Source: Pelecanus crispus
Taxonomy: Eukaryota; Chordata; Aves; Pelecaniformes; Pelecanidae
DNA: 64,000 bases
Direction of reading: 5' to 3'
NCBI RefSeq assembly: GCF_030463565.1
Contig: NC_134662.1
Location: 2,108,001 to 2,172,000 of the forward strand
Of the stretch, positions 1 to 11,590 are shown in pieces. The stretch's first letter is position 1. Every line of letters starts with the position of its first letter. The notes beneath the pieces are model-generated. The model was not told where the DNA came from. It made no database searches and worked only from the letters and a program-made list of their open reading frames with translations. The position numbers were made by a program, and so were the translations under genes.

Positions 1-1778
1 CAGATTTTAATTTACTACCGACCCTCTGGTACCTGACTGCGCATCAGTCATCATCATCAGGGACATCTCGGTCTTCCAGACAAACCAGGGTCACAATGGA
101 CAGCGACCCAGCCCGCTTTACAGATCCCCTTGGCCATATGAAGGACGAGAGCCTACCCCTTGTGTCCCAGGGCTGGTTTTTAGCAGGGCTGTAGATCCCC
201 TTACCCTGTAGGCTATGCCCCTACCTGGCTTTCACATCCTCGGGCGTGGAGTCTCCCTCTGCACGCTGCCCTGCAATCGAGTCTGAAGCCATTGGGCTGC
301 TGTTGGGACCGCTGGGAGCTACGAGACAAGATTACAGTCTTGGTAAACTCTTAAAAATGTCAGCAAGTTGCTCAGGTGCTTGACAGCCAAGGAGAAAGCA
401 GGATGAGCACTTTCAGCAGGCTTTAACCTGCTGCTCCCTTCCAGGAGCCGGGAGGGCACACCCCAGCTGGGATCACTCCCAGATCCCTTATTCTTATACC
501 CTCCCCTCCAAATCTGTGCATCCGTCTCTGTGGGGACAACACATCAGCGCTGGACGGACCTCACTGTGACCCAGTGCAGCTATTCTTACATTAGATCAGG
601 AATGACTCCTCGTATCAGGATCATAACATCTTTCTGAAATTAGCTGCTCATCTTCCTGAGGACTGCAGGCCTCGTTTATGGAGACCTGTTCAGCTCCTCA
701 GGATCTGCGAACTCCCTTTTGAGGGATGACAGTTTATTCGCAGGAGTTACGTGCTGAATGCCTTCCATTACTGTGTTTTTTAATGTCTGGTAAAATCTGA
801 CTTCAGTCACCCATGACGCCTCCATCATTCTTTGATTCCCCTTCTTTTCCTCAAAATTGCAAAGCGAACTCCACATCAGCATAAATATTCTCCTGTCAGC
901 ATAAATGAAAGTGCTGCACTTACTAATATACCTTGAACCCAACATTACTCTGCAACTTCTCCAACATGTAAGAACCAGATCCTCATCTGCTGAAAGGAAC
1001 TGGCTTCAACAGAAACACGTCTGTTTATGTCAGCCGAGATCTAAGTCAGGGTCTTTGGAAAACCCCTTTGTCAGGAAGAGCTGTATTTTGGGTGGGTAAT
1101 TCAAGGAAAGCCATTATTACGCTCAGGAACAAAACTGCAAAAGATCTCTGGAAGGCATTTCTAACCAGTATTGCAAAGCCTGTACATGGGGCATCTCTGA
1201 AAACTCTCAGCAAAAGAAAATCCTGCTAATGATGGAAAGAGCAACCTTCCCGTGCACCTAGCTGCCTCCCAGCTCGCTGATACAGCAGCTCTGTTTAGCT
1301 GCAAGAAACAAACCCTTTATTTCATCACTTTTGATTTTCACCACTGTTAAGATAAGAAAATTATGCAAGCCCAAAAGGCCAAATTCTTCCCAAATAAAAA
1401 GGCATTTCAGGCATCTGTTGTGATTCCCAGCAGCCAGCACATAACTCAGGGAGCAGGTAATAGCTAAAAATCTGGGCCACTGGTAGTGCAAGCGACGTTT
1501 TACAGTTTACTGGAAGGTGCTGACTGGGATGGGGCTTCACAAACAGCTGGGACTGGGAAGAAAACAGCTGACCCCCTTACAGGGAACAGAAACGCTCGAA
1601 GGCTCAGGTCTTTGATTTAGAGGCTTAGGTCTACACGAAAAGGGAACGACACGAGTTTTCCAGGATGGAATAAATCTGCTGGTGGCCAGTAGCAGTACCA
1701 CGCTCTATCCCAGTTGCTTAATACCGTTTGCACCCAGGCACCCATTTAAGACAGATTTCTCAGGCAAAAATCCTCTAC
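1..1778 (-). other. Intron of the ZFAND5/6-like gene (runs off the left edge)
   Basis: This lies downstream, on the minus strand, of the A20-finger exon and should be intron of that gene. I looked for the AN1 zinc finger (Cys/His-rich, ending in a KIRKENPVV-type tail in the family) and for the serine-rich middle region, and found neither. Open frames here (for example 1258-1491 minus) have no family features. The composition is ordinary, less GC-rich than the neighbouring island. Confidence 0.5.
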
Positions 1779-1952
1779 CTGGGGGGCTTATCCGGTCACT
1801 GCTCTGCTGCCTCTGCAGAAACTCCTTATAGCAAACGGAACACATCCCATTAGTCCGGGGGCTGCCATAAAATCCACAGCCTGTGGTACAGAACAGGGGC
1901 ACCTGCGTTTGGTTTGTCTCCTGAGCCATCCTCTCTCCTCCAAGGCGCCAAG
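1779..1952 (-). CDS. ZFAND5/6-like: ZFAND5/ZFAND6-type A20 zinc-finger protein, first coding exon (partial gene)
   Basis: First coding exon of an A20/AN1 zinc-finger protein. ZFAND5 and ZFAND6 bind ubiquitin through the A20 finger and act in proteasome and stress/NF-kB signalling. Translation starts at 1929 (A at -3, G at +4) and reads [13 protein letters not shown], the family N-terminus. The A20 finger is intact: Cys14, Cys18, Cys30 and Cys33, around GCGFYG and [10 protein letters not shown]. The exon has an acceptor (pyrimidine tract then TAG, exon from 1952) and a donor (CAG|GTAGAG after 1779, phase 1). The finger resembles both paralogues: NQT and LQRQQ are ZFAND5-like, while QVP and RISPP are ZFAND6-like. 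Unusual residues include Phe37 where both human proteins have His. The AN1 half is outside the window, so completeness is unknown. It could be ZFAND6 itself, but linkage to SCAMP4 and a ROR gene argues for a third paralogue. Confidence 0.85.
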
Positions 1953-3883
1953 CTACAAACAGGAATAAAAATGAGACAGCTGTTAGGGCCGGAGCGCTCG
2001 TTCATTGTACGCTGCAGCTGATCAGGAAGGAGCACAAAGGATCCCAAGAGAGTCCGGTTCCTGCACGTGCACAACAACGCGAGCTGCGTCCCTTGAGCAA
2101 GGGATACCCAGGGCTCGTAAGCAGCCACAGGATCTGGGGCCTGGGGCCTTGAGCCGCCCAGAGCTCCGCTGCCAGGAGGCTGCCCAGAGCCAGGCTGAAA
2201 AGCCGACAGGAACCGGCTCCTGTTCCTCGCAGCACGAGGCTCCCCAAACTCCCAGTGAAAGACACGCACATAAGACCTGAACGGTCCGCTCTCCAGCGGT
2301 ACCAAGAAGTGCCATCGCAGCGTGACTAATGACTCCTGCAAACACCGAAACAAAGAATGCCACTCAAACGGCCAGCGTCCAGCCTAGTTATGTTTCACAC
2401 TTAATGGCGTTTGTTTTCATTTCAAGCCTGTTTTACATTTTACTTCTCAGGAAGATGATGCAAGCGATGCAAAAAGAACCCATTGACTCTCAGTTTTGAC
2501 ATACTCATGTATTTCCTGACACATGCTGGCAGATAAGGGGAAGTGGCATAGTTAGGCTGGAAGTAAGAATAAGGTTTCTTTCCAGATGCGATTCTGGAAC
2601 ACCTTCCTGGGGGAAACAGCAGACACAGTGAAACCTACTTTTAAAATGAATCGTAATGGTCTGGATCACATGCAGTTGCCTCCAGACCCAGGAGCTGGCC
2701 CCCTCCAGCCACACATGGTGGAGCATTTACACGGCCAAACCGCACTGCACCCCTTTAAACCAGAACCATACGCAATAACTCCCAGCAACAACAAACACCG
2801 ATTCAGATGTGTGCGACCAACGTGGCCGCAGCCCGTCCAGCTTCAGCGGAGGACAAGGGGAGAGGGCGCGTGCGGGACCGTGGCGGCGCAGGTGGCTCCA
2901 GCTCGGGCGCAAAGACCCGACGCCGCTACCGGGAGTCCCCGGCAGCGATCCCCTGCTCCCGGCATGGCAGACGCACAAAGTATCCACCACTTCACAGCTA
3001 ACTGCCGCTTTCTTTCACGCTCCTACAAAACTTGCTCCGCTGAGGGAGTAAAACAACAGGAACGTGAAACAATTACCCTCCCAGGAGCGCTCCCGTGGGA
3101 TGGAGGTGGGTCAGCTCGGGTTTATTCCTCCTTGTCCTCAGCTGGGTGCATGAATCTCCGCTCTGCGCTCAGGGCTCCCCTCGCAGAGCTCAGGCCAGCG
3201 TTCCCATCACCGCAGCAGGAGTCCTTGCAGCCCAAACCGGCCTCTCCTTCGGCACCAGCAGCCAAGCGAGCCTCCTCCACGCCAGACCCTCTGGGAGTGG
3301 ACCTGGCAGGCTGAATCCCCGCGGAGGTAACTGGATGGTAACCGCTGCCACACACGGACAAATCTTCGGGAGCTGCTTCGGATTTTGAGCGTCCCTGGAG
3401 AGAGAAGGCGACGACGGCTGTGACTTTGGGCAGAGTTCAGCCCTCGCTCAGCCAGCAGCCCAGGGGCGACCGACCTGCAGCGGCGGCCGAGCGGCACACG
3501 GCTTTACCGCAAAACCAGCTGAAACGAAGAACGGCGGGGGAAGCAGAAGCGCACCGCTCCTCTCCCGCTGCTCCCCGCTGCGCCCTGAGCCCGGGCAGGC
3601 CGGGGCGAGCCGGGCACCCACCGCCCGGCCAGGGGAAGCCGCGGGCCGCCCGCCCGCCCATCGCCCCCGGCCCGAGCCGCCCCAGCCGCTGCCGGTGGCA
3701 GGCCGGCCCTGCCCGGGGGGGGGGGGGGGGGGTTCTCCCCGGGCCTCCCCGCGCCCCCGCGGCCGGGCCCCGCGCCCCGCTCCCCGCCCGCCGCAGAAAT
3801 CGAGGCCGAGGCTTTGCGGCCTGCGCGGCGGCGGGCGGGCCTGGGCCGGGCCGGGCCCCTGGGCCGCGCCGGGCCCCACTCAC
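1953..3883 (-). other. Intron 1 of the ZFAND5/6-like gene
   Basis: This runs from the donor at 3883-3882 (GCCG|GTGAGTGG, minus strand) to the acceptor before 1952. I see no coding exon inside. Several overlapping open frames at 2000-3400 on both strands have GC-rich, low-complexity translations and no recognisable domain, and I treat them as chance. The promoter-proximal end belongs to the CpG island. Confidence 0.6.
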
Positions 3884-4090
3884 CGGCGGCGGAGGCGGGC
3901 GGCCGCCGGGCCGGGCCGGGCCGGCCGCCGGGAGGCTCAGGCGGGCGGCGGGCAGGGCGGGCTGCCGGGAAACATGGCGGGCGCTGCCGCGGGACCGCGG
4001 CCCCCGAGCGCCCTCCCCCGGGGAGGGCCCGGCCCGGGCGGGACGGGGGGGACGGGTCGGGGCCGGCAGCGGGGCGGGGAGGCCCGGCTG
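3430..4090 (-). promoter_or_regulatory. CpG-island promoter and untranslated exon 1 of the ZFAND5/6-like gene
   Basis: A dense CpG island with many GGGCGG/CCGCCC and CCGGGCC blocks and a G run at 3714-3732. On the minus strand a textbook donor (GCCGCCG|GTGAGTGG) ends an exon at 3884. The transcribed first exon should therefore start upstream, roughly at 3960-4090. A CGCCATGTTTCC motif (minus strand, about 3970-3981) resembles a YY1 site, which is often found near housekeeping start sites. The exact transcription start is inferred. The plus-strand open frames here (3420-4130) are CpG-island artefacts. Confidence 0.6.
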
Positions 4091-5420
4091 TAGGGGCTGG
4101 GGTGTAGGTTGGGGGGGGAGGGGGCTGTGATCCCCCCGGCTATAGGGGCTGGGGTGTATTATGGGGGGGCTGTGATCCCCCCGGCTATAGGAGCTGGGGT
4201 GTAGGTTGGGGGGGCTGTGATCCCCCCGGCTATAGGGGCTGGGGTGTAGGTTGGGGGGGCTGTGATCCCCCCGGCTGTAGGGGCTGGGGTGTAGGTTGGG
4301 GGGGCTGTGATCCCCCCGGCTATAGGGGCTGGGGTGTAGGTTGGGGGGGCTGTGATCCCCCCGGCTGTAGGGGCTGGGGTGTAGGTTGGGGGGGGGGGGC
4401 TGTGATCCCCCCGGCTATAGGGGCTGGGGTGTAGGTTGGGGGGCTGTGATCCCCCCGGCTATAGGAGCTGGGGTCTAGGTTGAGGGGGCTGTGATCCCCC
4501 CGGCTATAGGGGCTGGGGTGTGGGTTGGGGGGGCTGTGATCCCCCCGGCTATAGGGGCTGGGGTGTAGGTTTAGGGGGCTGTGATCCCCCCGGCTATAGG
4601 GGCTGGGGTGTAGGTTGGAGGGGGGCTGTGATCCCCCCGGCTATAGGGGCTGGGGTGTAGGTTGGGGGGGGGCTGTGATCCCCCCGGCTATAGGGGCTGG
4701 GGTGTAGGTTGGGGGGGCTGTGATCCCCCCGGCTATAGGGGCTGGGGTGTAGGTGTGCCCTGGCTATAGGGGAGGGGGCTATGAACGCCCCCTGCTGTAG
4801 GGGCTGGGGCATAGTTTAGTGGAGGGGGCTGTAGGGGAGCGGGCTATTACCCCACCGGCTATAGGGGTATAGGTGTGCCCTGGCTATAGGGGAGAGGGCT
4901 ATGACCCCCCCATAGCTATAGAGGCTGGGGTATAGGTGTGCCCTGGCTATAAGGGAGGGGGCTGTGAACCCCCCAGCTATAGGGGCTGGGGTATAGGTAT
5001 GCCCCATCTATAGCTGAGGGGGCTGAGACCCCCTTGGCTATAAGGGCTGGGGTATAGGTGTGCCCCTGCTATAGTGGAGGGGGCTGAGACCCCCCCTATG
5101 GGTATAAGGGACACAGCCAGACCCCACTATAGAGAGGGCATCTGGGAGCCCCCGCTATAGGGGCTGGGACACAGTGGGACCCAGGCTATAGGAGAGGGGG
5201 AGAGGCCCCTGTCCCCCCAGGCTGTAGGGGCTGGGACATCGACATTCCTTGACTATAGGGGAGGGAGCTGGGGCCTTCTTCCCCAGCTATAGGGGCTGAG
5301 ACATTGGCTGGATCCCAGCTATAGGGCAGAGGACTGGGGATGTCCCCATCTATAGGCACTGGAGGAGAGCGTGGGCACCCGCCGGCCCCAGCTCTAGGGG
5401 CCGGGATGTGGCTGGCTCTA
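4085..5420. repeat. Minisatellite, unit about 45 bp
   Basis: Tandem array with a unit like GGCTATAGGGGCTGGGGTGTA followed by GGTT, a G run, CTGTGAT and CCCCCC. Copies from about 4085 to 4750 are nearly identical, differing mainly in G-run length and TATA/TGTA. From 4750 to about 5420 they decay into variants that keep CTATAGGGG(C)TGGG. The G run and C run in each unit can pair with each other. Open frames across it are by-products of the periodicity. The array directly abuts the ZFAND promoter island. Confidence 0.95.
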
Positions 5421-6170
5421 CCGCAGCCACAGCGGAGGGGCTGGGGGTTCCCCCCCCAGCTCCCGGGGCCGTACCCCATCCATAGGGGTGGGCCGGGAGG
5501 CCCCTCGCCCATTTCTGCTGTGGTACAGAATTAACCGACCCGCGCGCACGCTGGTTCTCAGCCTCAGCCCGGCCTGCTTCCCCGCAGCCCGGTGGCCCGC
5601 GGCCATCGCTGCTGGCCCCCCGGGCGACCTTGCCACCGCAGGCAGACGGGGAGCAGGGGGTGCTCCGGGGGTCTCCGGCTGGGAGGGCGTCCTGGCTGCA
5701 AACCGTTCCTGCCACTCTTCTCCAAGCCGTGGATGATGGGGTTGGTTTTGGTTTCTTTTTAATCAAAGCTTTGCTCGGGTGTTGCTGTGACCCAGCTCGG
5801 CACAGGGCCAATTTGCCCCCGTGCCCGGCGTTGGCTATCGTGGGGTGCCCGGGGCAGGTCACCGCAGGAGAAAGCACCCGTTGCCCAGCCGGGCTGGGGC
5901 TGGGGAGCAAAACCCCTGGGAAGCCACCGCCCAGCTCTGCCCAGCTATCCCCCATCATCTCCCCGGCCGGGGCGGCTACAAAAAACTTTGTGCGTTAGCC
6001 CTAAGCCTCGGGCAGGCCGTCGGAGCGGGGTTCCTGCTTGTCTTGGGTTTGGGGCAGAGGCGCAGACGGGGCTCTGCTCTTGGGGCTGCACAGAAGCGGC
6101 TGCTGGTGCAGCTTGATTCCTTTGCACCGGCCGGTGGGAAATACGGCCAGCTGAGGGGCTGGCGGGTCCC

Positions 6171-6213
6171 GGCCCCAGCACCCCCGGCCCCAGCACCCCC
6201 GGCCCCAGCACCG
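6171..6213. repeat. Short tandem repeat, unit 14 bp, about three copies
   Basis: GGCCCCAGCACCCC is repeated three times in a row, the last copy incomplete. Nothing suggests function. Confidence 0.85.
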
Positions 6214-7124
6214 GCGAGAGCCATGGGCCCGTGGCCCGGCGCCGTGGCCAGCAGGTGGCAGCGGGCTCCCACGGAAGGCGAGCACCCACGCACACAGCAC
6301 CCAGCACCCAGCACACCTCACCCACGTACCCGTGCACCCCCCGTGCACCCCGCACCCTCCCGGGCATCCCTCGCCCACCGCCAGCCCCACGCTCCGGCCA
6401 GCCCTGCGGAGCAGAGTGGGTCCCTCCAGCCCTGCTTGGCTAATTTGGCTAATGAGGGTCACTTGGCTAATGTGGAGCAGGGGCCCTGGGGCCACCAGCA
6501 CCAGCCCGGGGTGCCCCTGGGGCTCTCCGCGCACCCTCCAGCGCTGCCGTCCTGCTCCGCAGGCCCTTTGCCTTTACAGAGCCCAGCGGGGCAGGAGCGG
6601 GGGGCCAGGGCAGGTTTTTGGGGGGCAGAGCCCCCAGCAGGCCTGGGTGGGTGGGTGGGTGGGTGAAGCGCGGGGGCTGCTCTGCGGGGGCGGTTGCAAG
6701 GAGACCAGGAGGCACCGGGCTCCGCAGGCTCCGAGATCCTGCCCGTGGCTGCGGCAGGAGCAGGGGGCACCTCGCCGGGGGGACGAGGGCACGGGGAGAG
6801 GGCGGCGGTGGGTGCGGAGCAGGGCAGGCTGAGCTGCGGGGCTATTAATACGCATTTCCCCGCGACGCTCTGCCACAATTCTCAGAGCCAAAGCCTGAAA
6901 GGAGGGAGCTCCTGGCCGACACAGCCTGGGTTTGTCCCTTCCCTGCTCCGCTCTCCCCTCATCCCCAGAGCCACTACGGTCACCCACCGCTGCCGCTCCC
7001 CCGGCACCGGGATGGAGCATCGTCTCCATCTGCCCTTGAGCCGCGGCAGCGCGGAGGGGAGCTGCCTCCATCGCTGCCTCCATCGCTGCCCGGCTGCATC
7101 GGCCCCCTCCTCGCAGCTCTCCGC

Positions 7125-7310
7125 CTGGGTTATCTAACCACCGTGGCAGAGCATTTAAATGTCGCTCCGCTAAAAGGAGCAAGGCGGCATCCAGGGAGGG
7201 GAGGGCTGGGGGAGACAGGATGGGAGAAACAGGAGCAAAACAGTATCGATTTCTAGCCAATTATCACCGTTATCAAAGCAGCGCAATTAAAGGATGAGGA
7301 CACATTTCCA
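7125..7310. promoter_or_regulatory. Candidate conserved regulatory element (CCAAT, TCF/LEF and GATA motifs)
   Basis: An AT-richer patch in very GC-rich surroundings. It contains ATTTAAAT, ATCGATTT, CCAATTATCA (CCAAT plus GATA core), TTATCAAAG (TCF/LEF core on the opposite strand, 7270-7278) and CAATTAAAGG within about 150 bp. Motif density and the compositional break suggest a constrained element. No conservation data were available. Confidence 0.35.
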
Positions 7311-8202
7311 ATACTCTGCCTGCCCCTCCGAGGCCGGACACACGCATCTGCATGCACGCAAGCACTTAACGTCTGCACATGCGTGCCCGCGTACGCCTGT
7401 AGCACATGCGTGTGCACGCAAATGCACACGCGCAGCCGCGCAGGCGTCCTCGGCTCGGCAGTGGCTGCTGAGCTTGTTTTCCCTGCGGAGTTAATCTCCC
7501 CAGCCCGCTTCGCTGCCTCGTTTTTCTGTGCGGCCAAGATGTGCTTCCATCTGGCTCTGGCTGAGCCCGCGGAGGGTGGAAGGCTCTGGGGACGGCTGGC
7601 AAAGCACTGCCTGGGGCTCTCGCCCAAGGACGAGCCAGAGCCGCGGGAACGTGGCCCATTTCTCATCCTCAGGGTCCTCCGTAAAATGTTTTCTCTCCAT
7701 GTGCCCATCCCTACTTCTCCCTCCTCCTCCCCACTGCCCCAGCACGCAGGGGCCGGGTCCAACCCTGCTGCACCCCAGGGCTCTCCCAAGCTGCCAGCTG
7801 GACGCTTGCCCTATAGATATTTGCTTTCTTGTGCTCTCGCAGGATGAGCATTGGGGTCACACAGCTCTGAATTACACTATTTACATCCCGTCGCTGGCAG
7901 GCGGCATTTGGGAGCACCGAAGATGCCAGCAGGGACCAGACCCCCGGCTCAAAACGCGTGCCAGGGCCCGGTGCAGTAATGTGGATTACCCACGGAGAAT
8001 CCTCGCAGCGCGTGCCTTGAGACGCGGCGGGGGCTTTGCCTGTGGCTTCCAGCATCGGGAGGGTCAGACGCCTCCATCCCAAGAGGCAAACCCAAAGCCA
8101 GGATCAGTCCGTGGCTGAGCAGACCCCAAATCACCCCCACCCCAGCCCTGTCCCCGGGGGCTGTGCTACCGGCTGTCCAGCGGCACAGCTCGAGAGCAGC
8201 AT

Positions 8203-8293
8203 TTAGTGGTGGACTTGGTAATGTTAGGTTAATGGTTGGACTGGATGATCTTAAAGGTCTTTTCCAACCTAAGCGATTCTATGATTCTATGAT
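8203..8293 (+). mobile_element. CR1 LINE 3'-end fragment
   Basis: The sequence TTGGACTGGATGATCTTAAA, followed by GGTCTTTTCCAACCTAAGCG and two ATTCTATG units, is the diagnostic 3' terminus of chicken-repeat-1 retrotransposons. CR1 ends in an 8-bp repeat rather than poly(A). Only about 90 bp remain (5'-truncated), inserted in plus orientation. It marks the genome as avian or reptilian. Confidence 0.92.
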
Positions 8294-8849
8294 CTCCGGC
8301 AGCTGCCCCAGGAGATGCTCCCGGAGCGGTGGGGAAGGAAGGAGAGCGTCTGGGCTCAGGTCGTATTGCCTGGGAGGGAGTTGAAATGGAAAGCCAGGGA
8401 GGCTGGCAACGGCAGGAGCCCTGGGCTCCCCACCCAGCCGGCCACCCTCCTCCCGCAGCTCCGGAGCCCCGTGCTGGCTCTCACCGCTGAGCATCGCCCC
8501 TTCCCCAGGCGGGGAGCAGGACCTGAGCCCCCACGCCCTGCCCCGGCCGCCGGCCATCGCCCCTTCCCTCTCCGCCAGCACCTGGCCCCTGCTCTGCGCC
8601 CACCTCGCGCAGCTAACACATTAACCCAGTGCTGCGCCAGCCCTGGCCGCAGCGCCCCGCGCTCCCTGCCTGCATGACACACATCTGGGGAAGAAGAGAG
8701 GTATGGGGGGGGGGGCACAAAATCCTTTTACTAGGCTCAGTGGGTTAGAAACCCCCTTGCAATTACCACCTCCTTGTCCGGCGCACACAAAGGACTCTCC
8801 GGGGCGCTGGGCATGTTCCTGACAAACCCAACGTGGCCGCGGGAGCCGG

Positions 8850-9200
8850 GAGAAAAGAACGGACGCGGGAGCCCTTTCAGACGCTGCTATTTGGTTGCAA
8901 ACTGCTTAATTTCCTGAACAAAATGATATTTTTGTTGTTGTTGTTGTTTTGATGGAAGGACGGCACTTTTTTGGCATGGTACAATCCCAGGGCTATTCAT
9001 CCGTCGCCACAGCAACGAGCTCCATCAATGGCCATCCAAGATTGCAGATGATTAGAGACAACATGTAAAAGGTGGAAGACGCTGGGCACCTCGCAAACCT
9101 CATCTTCCCAAATGACTTGAATTATCCTCATTATTTCTTCCCGGCCAATTCTCTCCCCGGTCCGCGGGAGACGTCGCTGTTATATAAACACGGGAAGAGC
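8850..9200. promoter_or_regulatory. Candidate conserved element with an RFX X-box
   Basis: A 350-bp AT-richer block containing TTGCAAACTGCTTAATTTCC, a (TTG)n run at 8932-8947, an X-box GTCGCCACAGCAAC (9003-9016), CCATCCAAGATTGCAGATGATTAGA and, near its end, TTATATAAA (about 9179-9188). The X-box fits the RFX consensus GTYRCC-N2-RGYAAC exactly. TTATATAAA could be a TATA box, but I found no coding exon downstream that would use it. Confidence 0.4.
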
Positions 9201-11514
9201 CGAGTTATGAGAGCGGGCGGAGGAGAAGGGAACGGTCCCTTCTGGTAGGGACTGACCTGGAAAGCTCGTGACATGGAGGATGAAACCTGCCGAGATGCTC
9301 AGGGAGCTGCAGACGTCTTCCCGCGCCTGGGGCGGGCATCGCTCAGGGCTGCGGAGGAGCGAGGCCGCGCTGCTGTCAGGGCAGCGGGGAGCATGGCCGA
9401 GCTTTGGGGTGGAGCGGCCACGACCTCTGCCTGTCCCTGGTCCTGCAGGACCTTGCACCCTCCTGCGGCTTCGCCTTGAGCTGTGCCGCTCCTTCCCGGG
9501 GACACGGCAGGGAGCTTCCAGTCGGTTTGCTCTTGGAGGGGTTCAGGGACCCAGCCCGTCGCCACCACCTGTTTTGGGGCTAAACCAGAGGGAAACAGGT
9601 CGCTGGAGCCTGGCGAAGGTGTGAGGCATCCCAGCCGAGGGGCTTCTCGTGGTAATGGTGTCCGTGGGGCTGCGCCAAAGCATGGCAGCTGTGAAACTTT
9701 AATGTCTGCCTGCAATATTCATGGTGCTTTCGACGGCGAGGCGGGAATCGTGCTGAATGGCCTGAATATTTCATGGATGGCTCTGCGCCGGGATTTTGGG
9801 GAAGTTTTCCTCCGCTGCCGCTGCATCCCCACCCTGCCGCTAAGTCTGAGCTGTCCAGTGTGGAAAAAGGGTGAAGACACCCCAATTTGCAGCCAAAGAG
9901 TCCCGCAAAAATAATCTGGGGGCATTTCGGCCCCTGCCCGGGGTGGGAGGAGTGGATGTGTCCTTGTGGGCATCTCTCTGCTCCGGAGGGGAACAGGAGA
10001 CCCCGGGCACGGGGCTGAGGGTCTCCGGTGTGGTCTCCCAAACTGCCTTTGGTGATGCCTCCAGCCTGGGTCCCAAAGCAGCGTGCGGGTGGCCTGGAGT
10101 GTCCCCCCCGGGCTGGGCTGTCCTGGGGCCACCGTGAGGGACGGGGACAGCAGCCACCCCCAGTCCTGTCCTCCCCGGCCACGGCAGGGCTGTCCCCCAT
10201 GCTGGAAGTCCCTCTCCCAGGGACGTGTGGTGGCACGGGAGGTGATGGCCACGGGGGTGGCTGGGATCCAGGACAGCTCTCCATCGACACATCCCTGCCG
10301 TGAGCCGGGGTGCTCGCAGCTGGTGTTACTCAGGACCCTGATCCGAATCGAGTCAGCCCAGGCGGGCACCATGTCCCCAGACCCCACAGCTGTCCCGTGA
10401 CACGGCAGCGATGGGGGAGGTGATGGCAAGGACACGCTGCTCCGGCGCAGCCCCCTCTCCTCTGGCCCCCTTGGCCGGAGACCTTCCCCGAGCAGCTCCC
10501 TGCCCATTCCTGCAGCTTTGGGGGGCTGCTGGGGGGCTGGCTGCCTCTGAAGCCCCCTTAGGTGGAGACCTGGAGGGCAGCAGAGCCCCTAGGTCCTGCG
10601 GCAGGGACAGGGACGCTGCAGCTGATGGGGCTCAACACCCCCGTGGCCCCAGAGCCCCCGTCCCTGCCCGGCAGACCCCGGCATCATGCACGTCCCTGCC
10701 TCGCTCCATGCCTGTTTCCTCGCTGTGCCCTGGGGATGAGCCGTCCCTCCAGGCATTTTGCAGGGAGTCATGGCCACCCTCCGGGGCCAAGGGCAGGAGA
10801 ACAGGGTCTGGGTGGGATCCTCACCTCCCCTGGGGACAGACCCCAGCCCCGAGCACGCTGCCAGGAGGGGTGCCCAAGGGACACGTTCGCCCATCATTTT
10901 CACCATCAAACGGAGAGGCGGGAGGAGGCCGGGCGCAGGTGCCAGCCCCGGGCTCAGCACCGGGCAGGATCAGCTTTGCCCCTGCTCACTGGAAGGATGC
11001 TGGGGCCTGTCCTTAGAGCAGGGGACCGAGGACTGTCGTCACCTCGCCTGAATGGCTCCAGGGGAGCAGGGACACGAGGGACAGCTCTGCCCCGGCGCAG
11101 GAAGGTGGCTGTCCTTGCGGCAGGGGGTGGTCCCGGACAGTGGACCCTGAACTGCGTTTCGACCTCCTGCTCCTCTGCTGCCAGAGCCGGCTGCCACCGC
11201 AGAACCGCCACCGCCGTCCCCCGCCACAGCGTCACATCGGTGTGAGATGCTGACACCTCCGGGCTGGGACATTTGTACACTTGGGGGGGCCACGCGCCAG
11301 CTCCCAGCCAGGGCGCATCCCCCTGCCATTGATCCCCGCCACGTCCCAGGTCCCCCCCGCTCGGGGAGCACCCCCCAGCCGGGACGCTCCCCCCAAACCC
11401 CCGCCTGCCCCTGGCTCCCCGGGTTCCCCCTTTGGGTCCCGTGCACTCGCCAGCAGCCCCAGCACCCCGTGGGGACGATGGCCAAAACCGAGACGAGCCC
11501 TTTGCAGGGAGCTG

Positions 11515-11590
11515 GGGCTCTGATCAGGCTAAATTAGAGCCGCTAATTAACAGCAGGAGAGGACATCAATAAGGGAAGTGGCTGGCGCTG
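11515..11590. promoter_or_regulatory. Candidate element with homeodomain sites
   Basis: A short AT-rich patch: TGATCAGGCTAAATTAGAGC, then CGCTAATTAACAGC. Two TAAT cores lie within 30 bp in otherwise GC-rich DNA. A second AT-richer patch with GAGTTAATTCC and GGATTAGCG follows at about 11880-11960. Confidence 0.3.

Noticed and set aside
1258-1491. Minus-strand open frame as a further ZFAND exon
   Set aside because: It has no AN1 Cys/His spacing and no similarity to the known middle region.
9179-9188. TTATATAAA as the TATA box of a gene
   Set aside because: No coding exon or spliced frame downstream; probably part of an AT-rich element.
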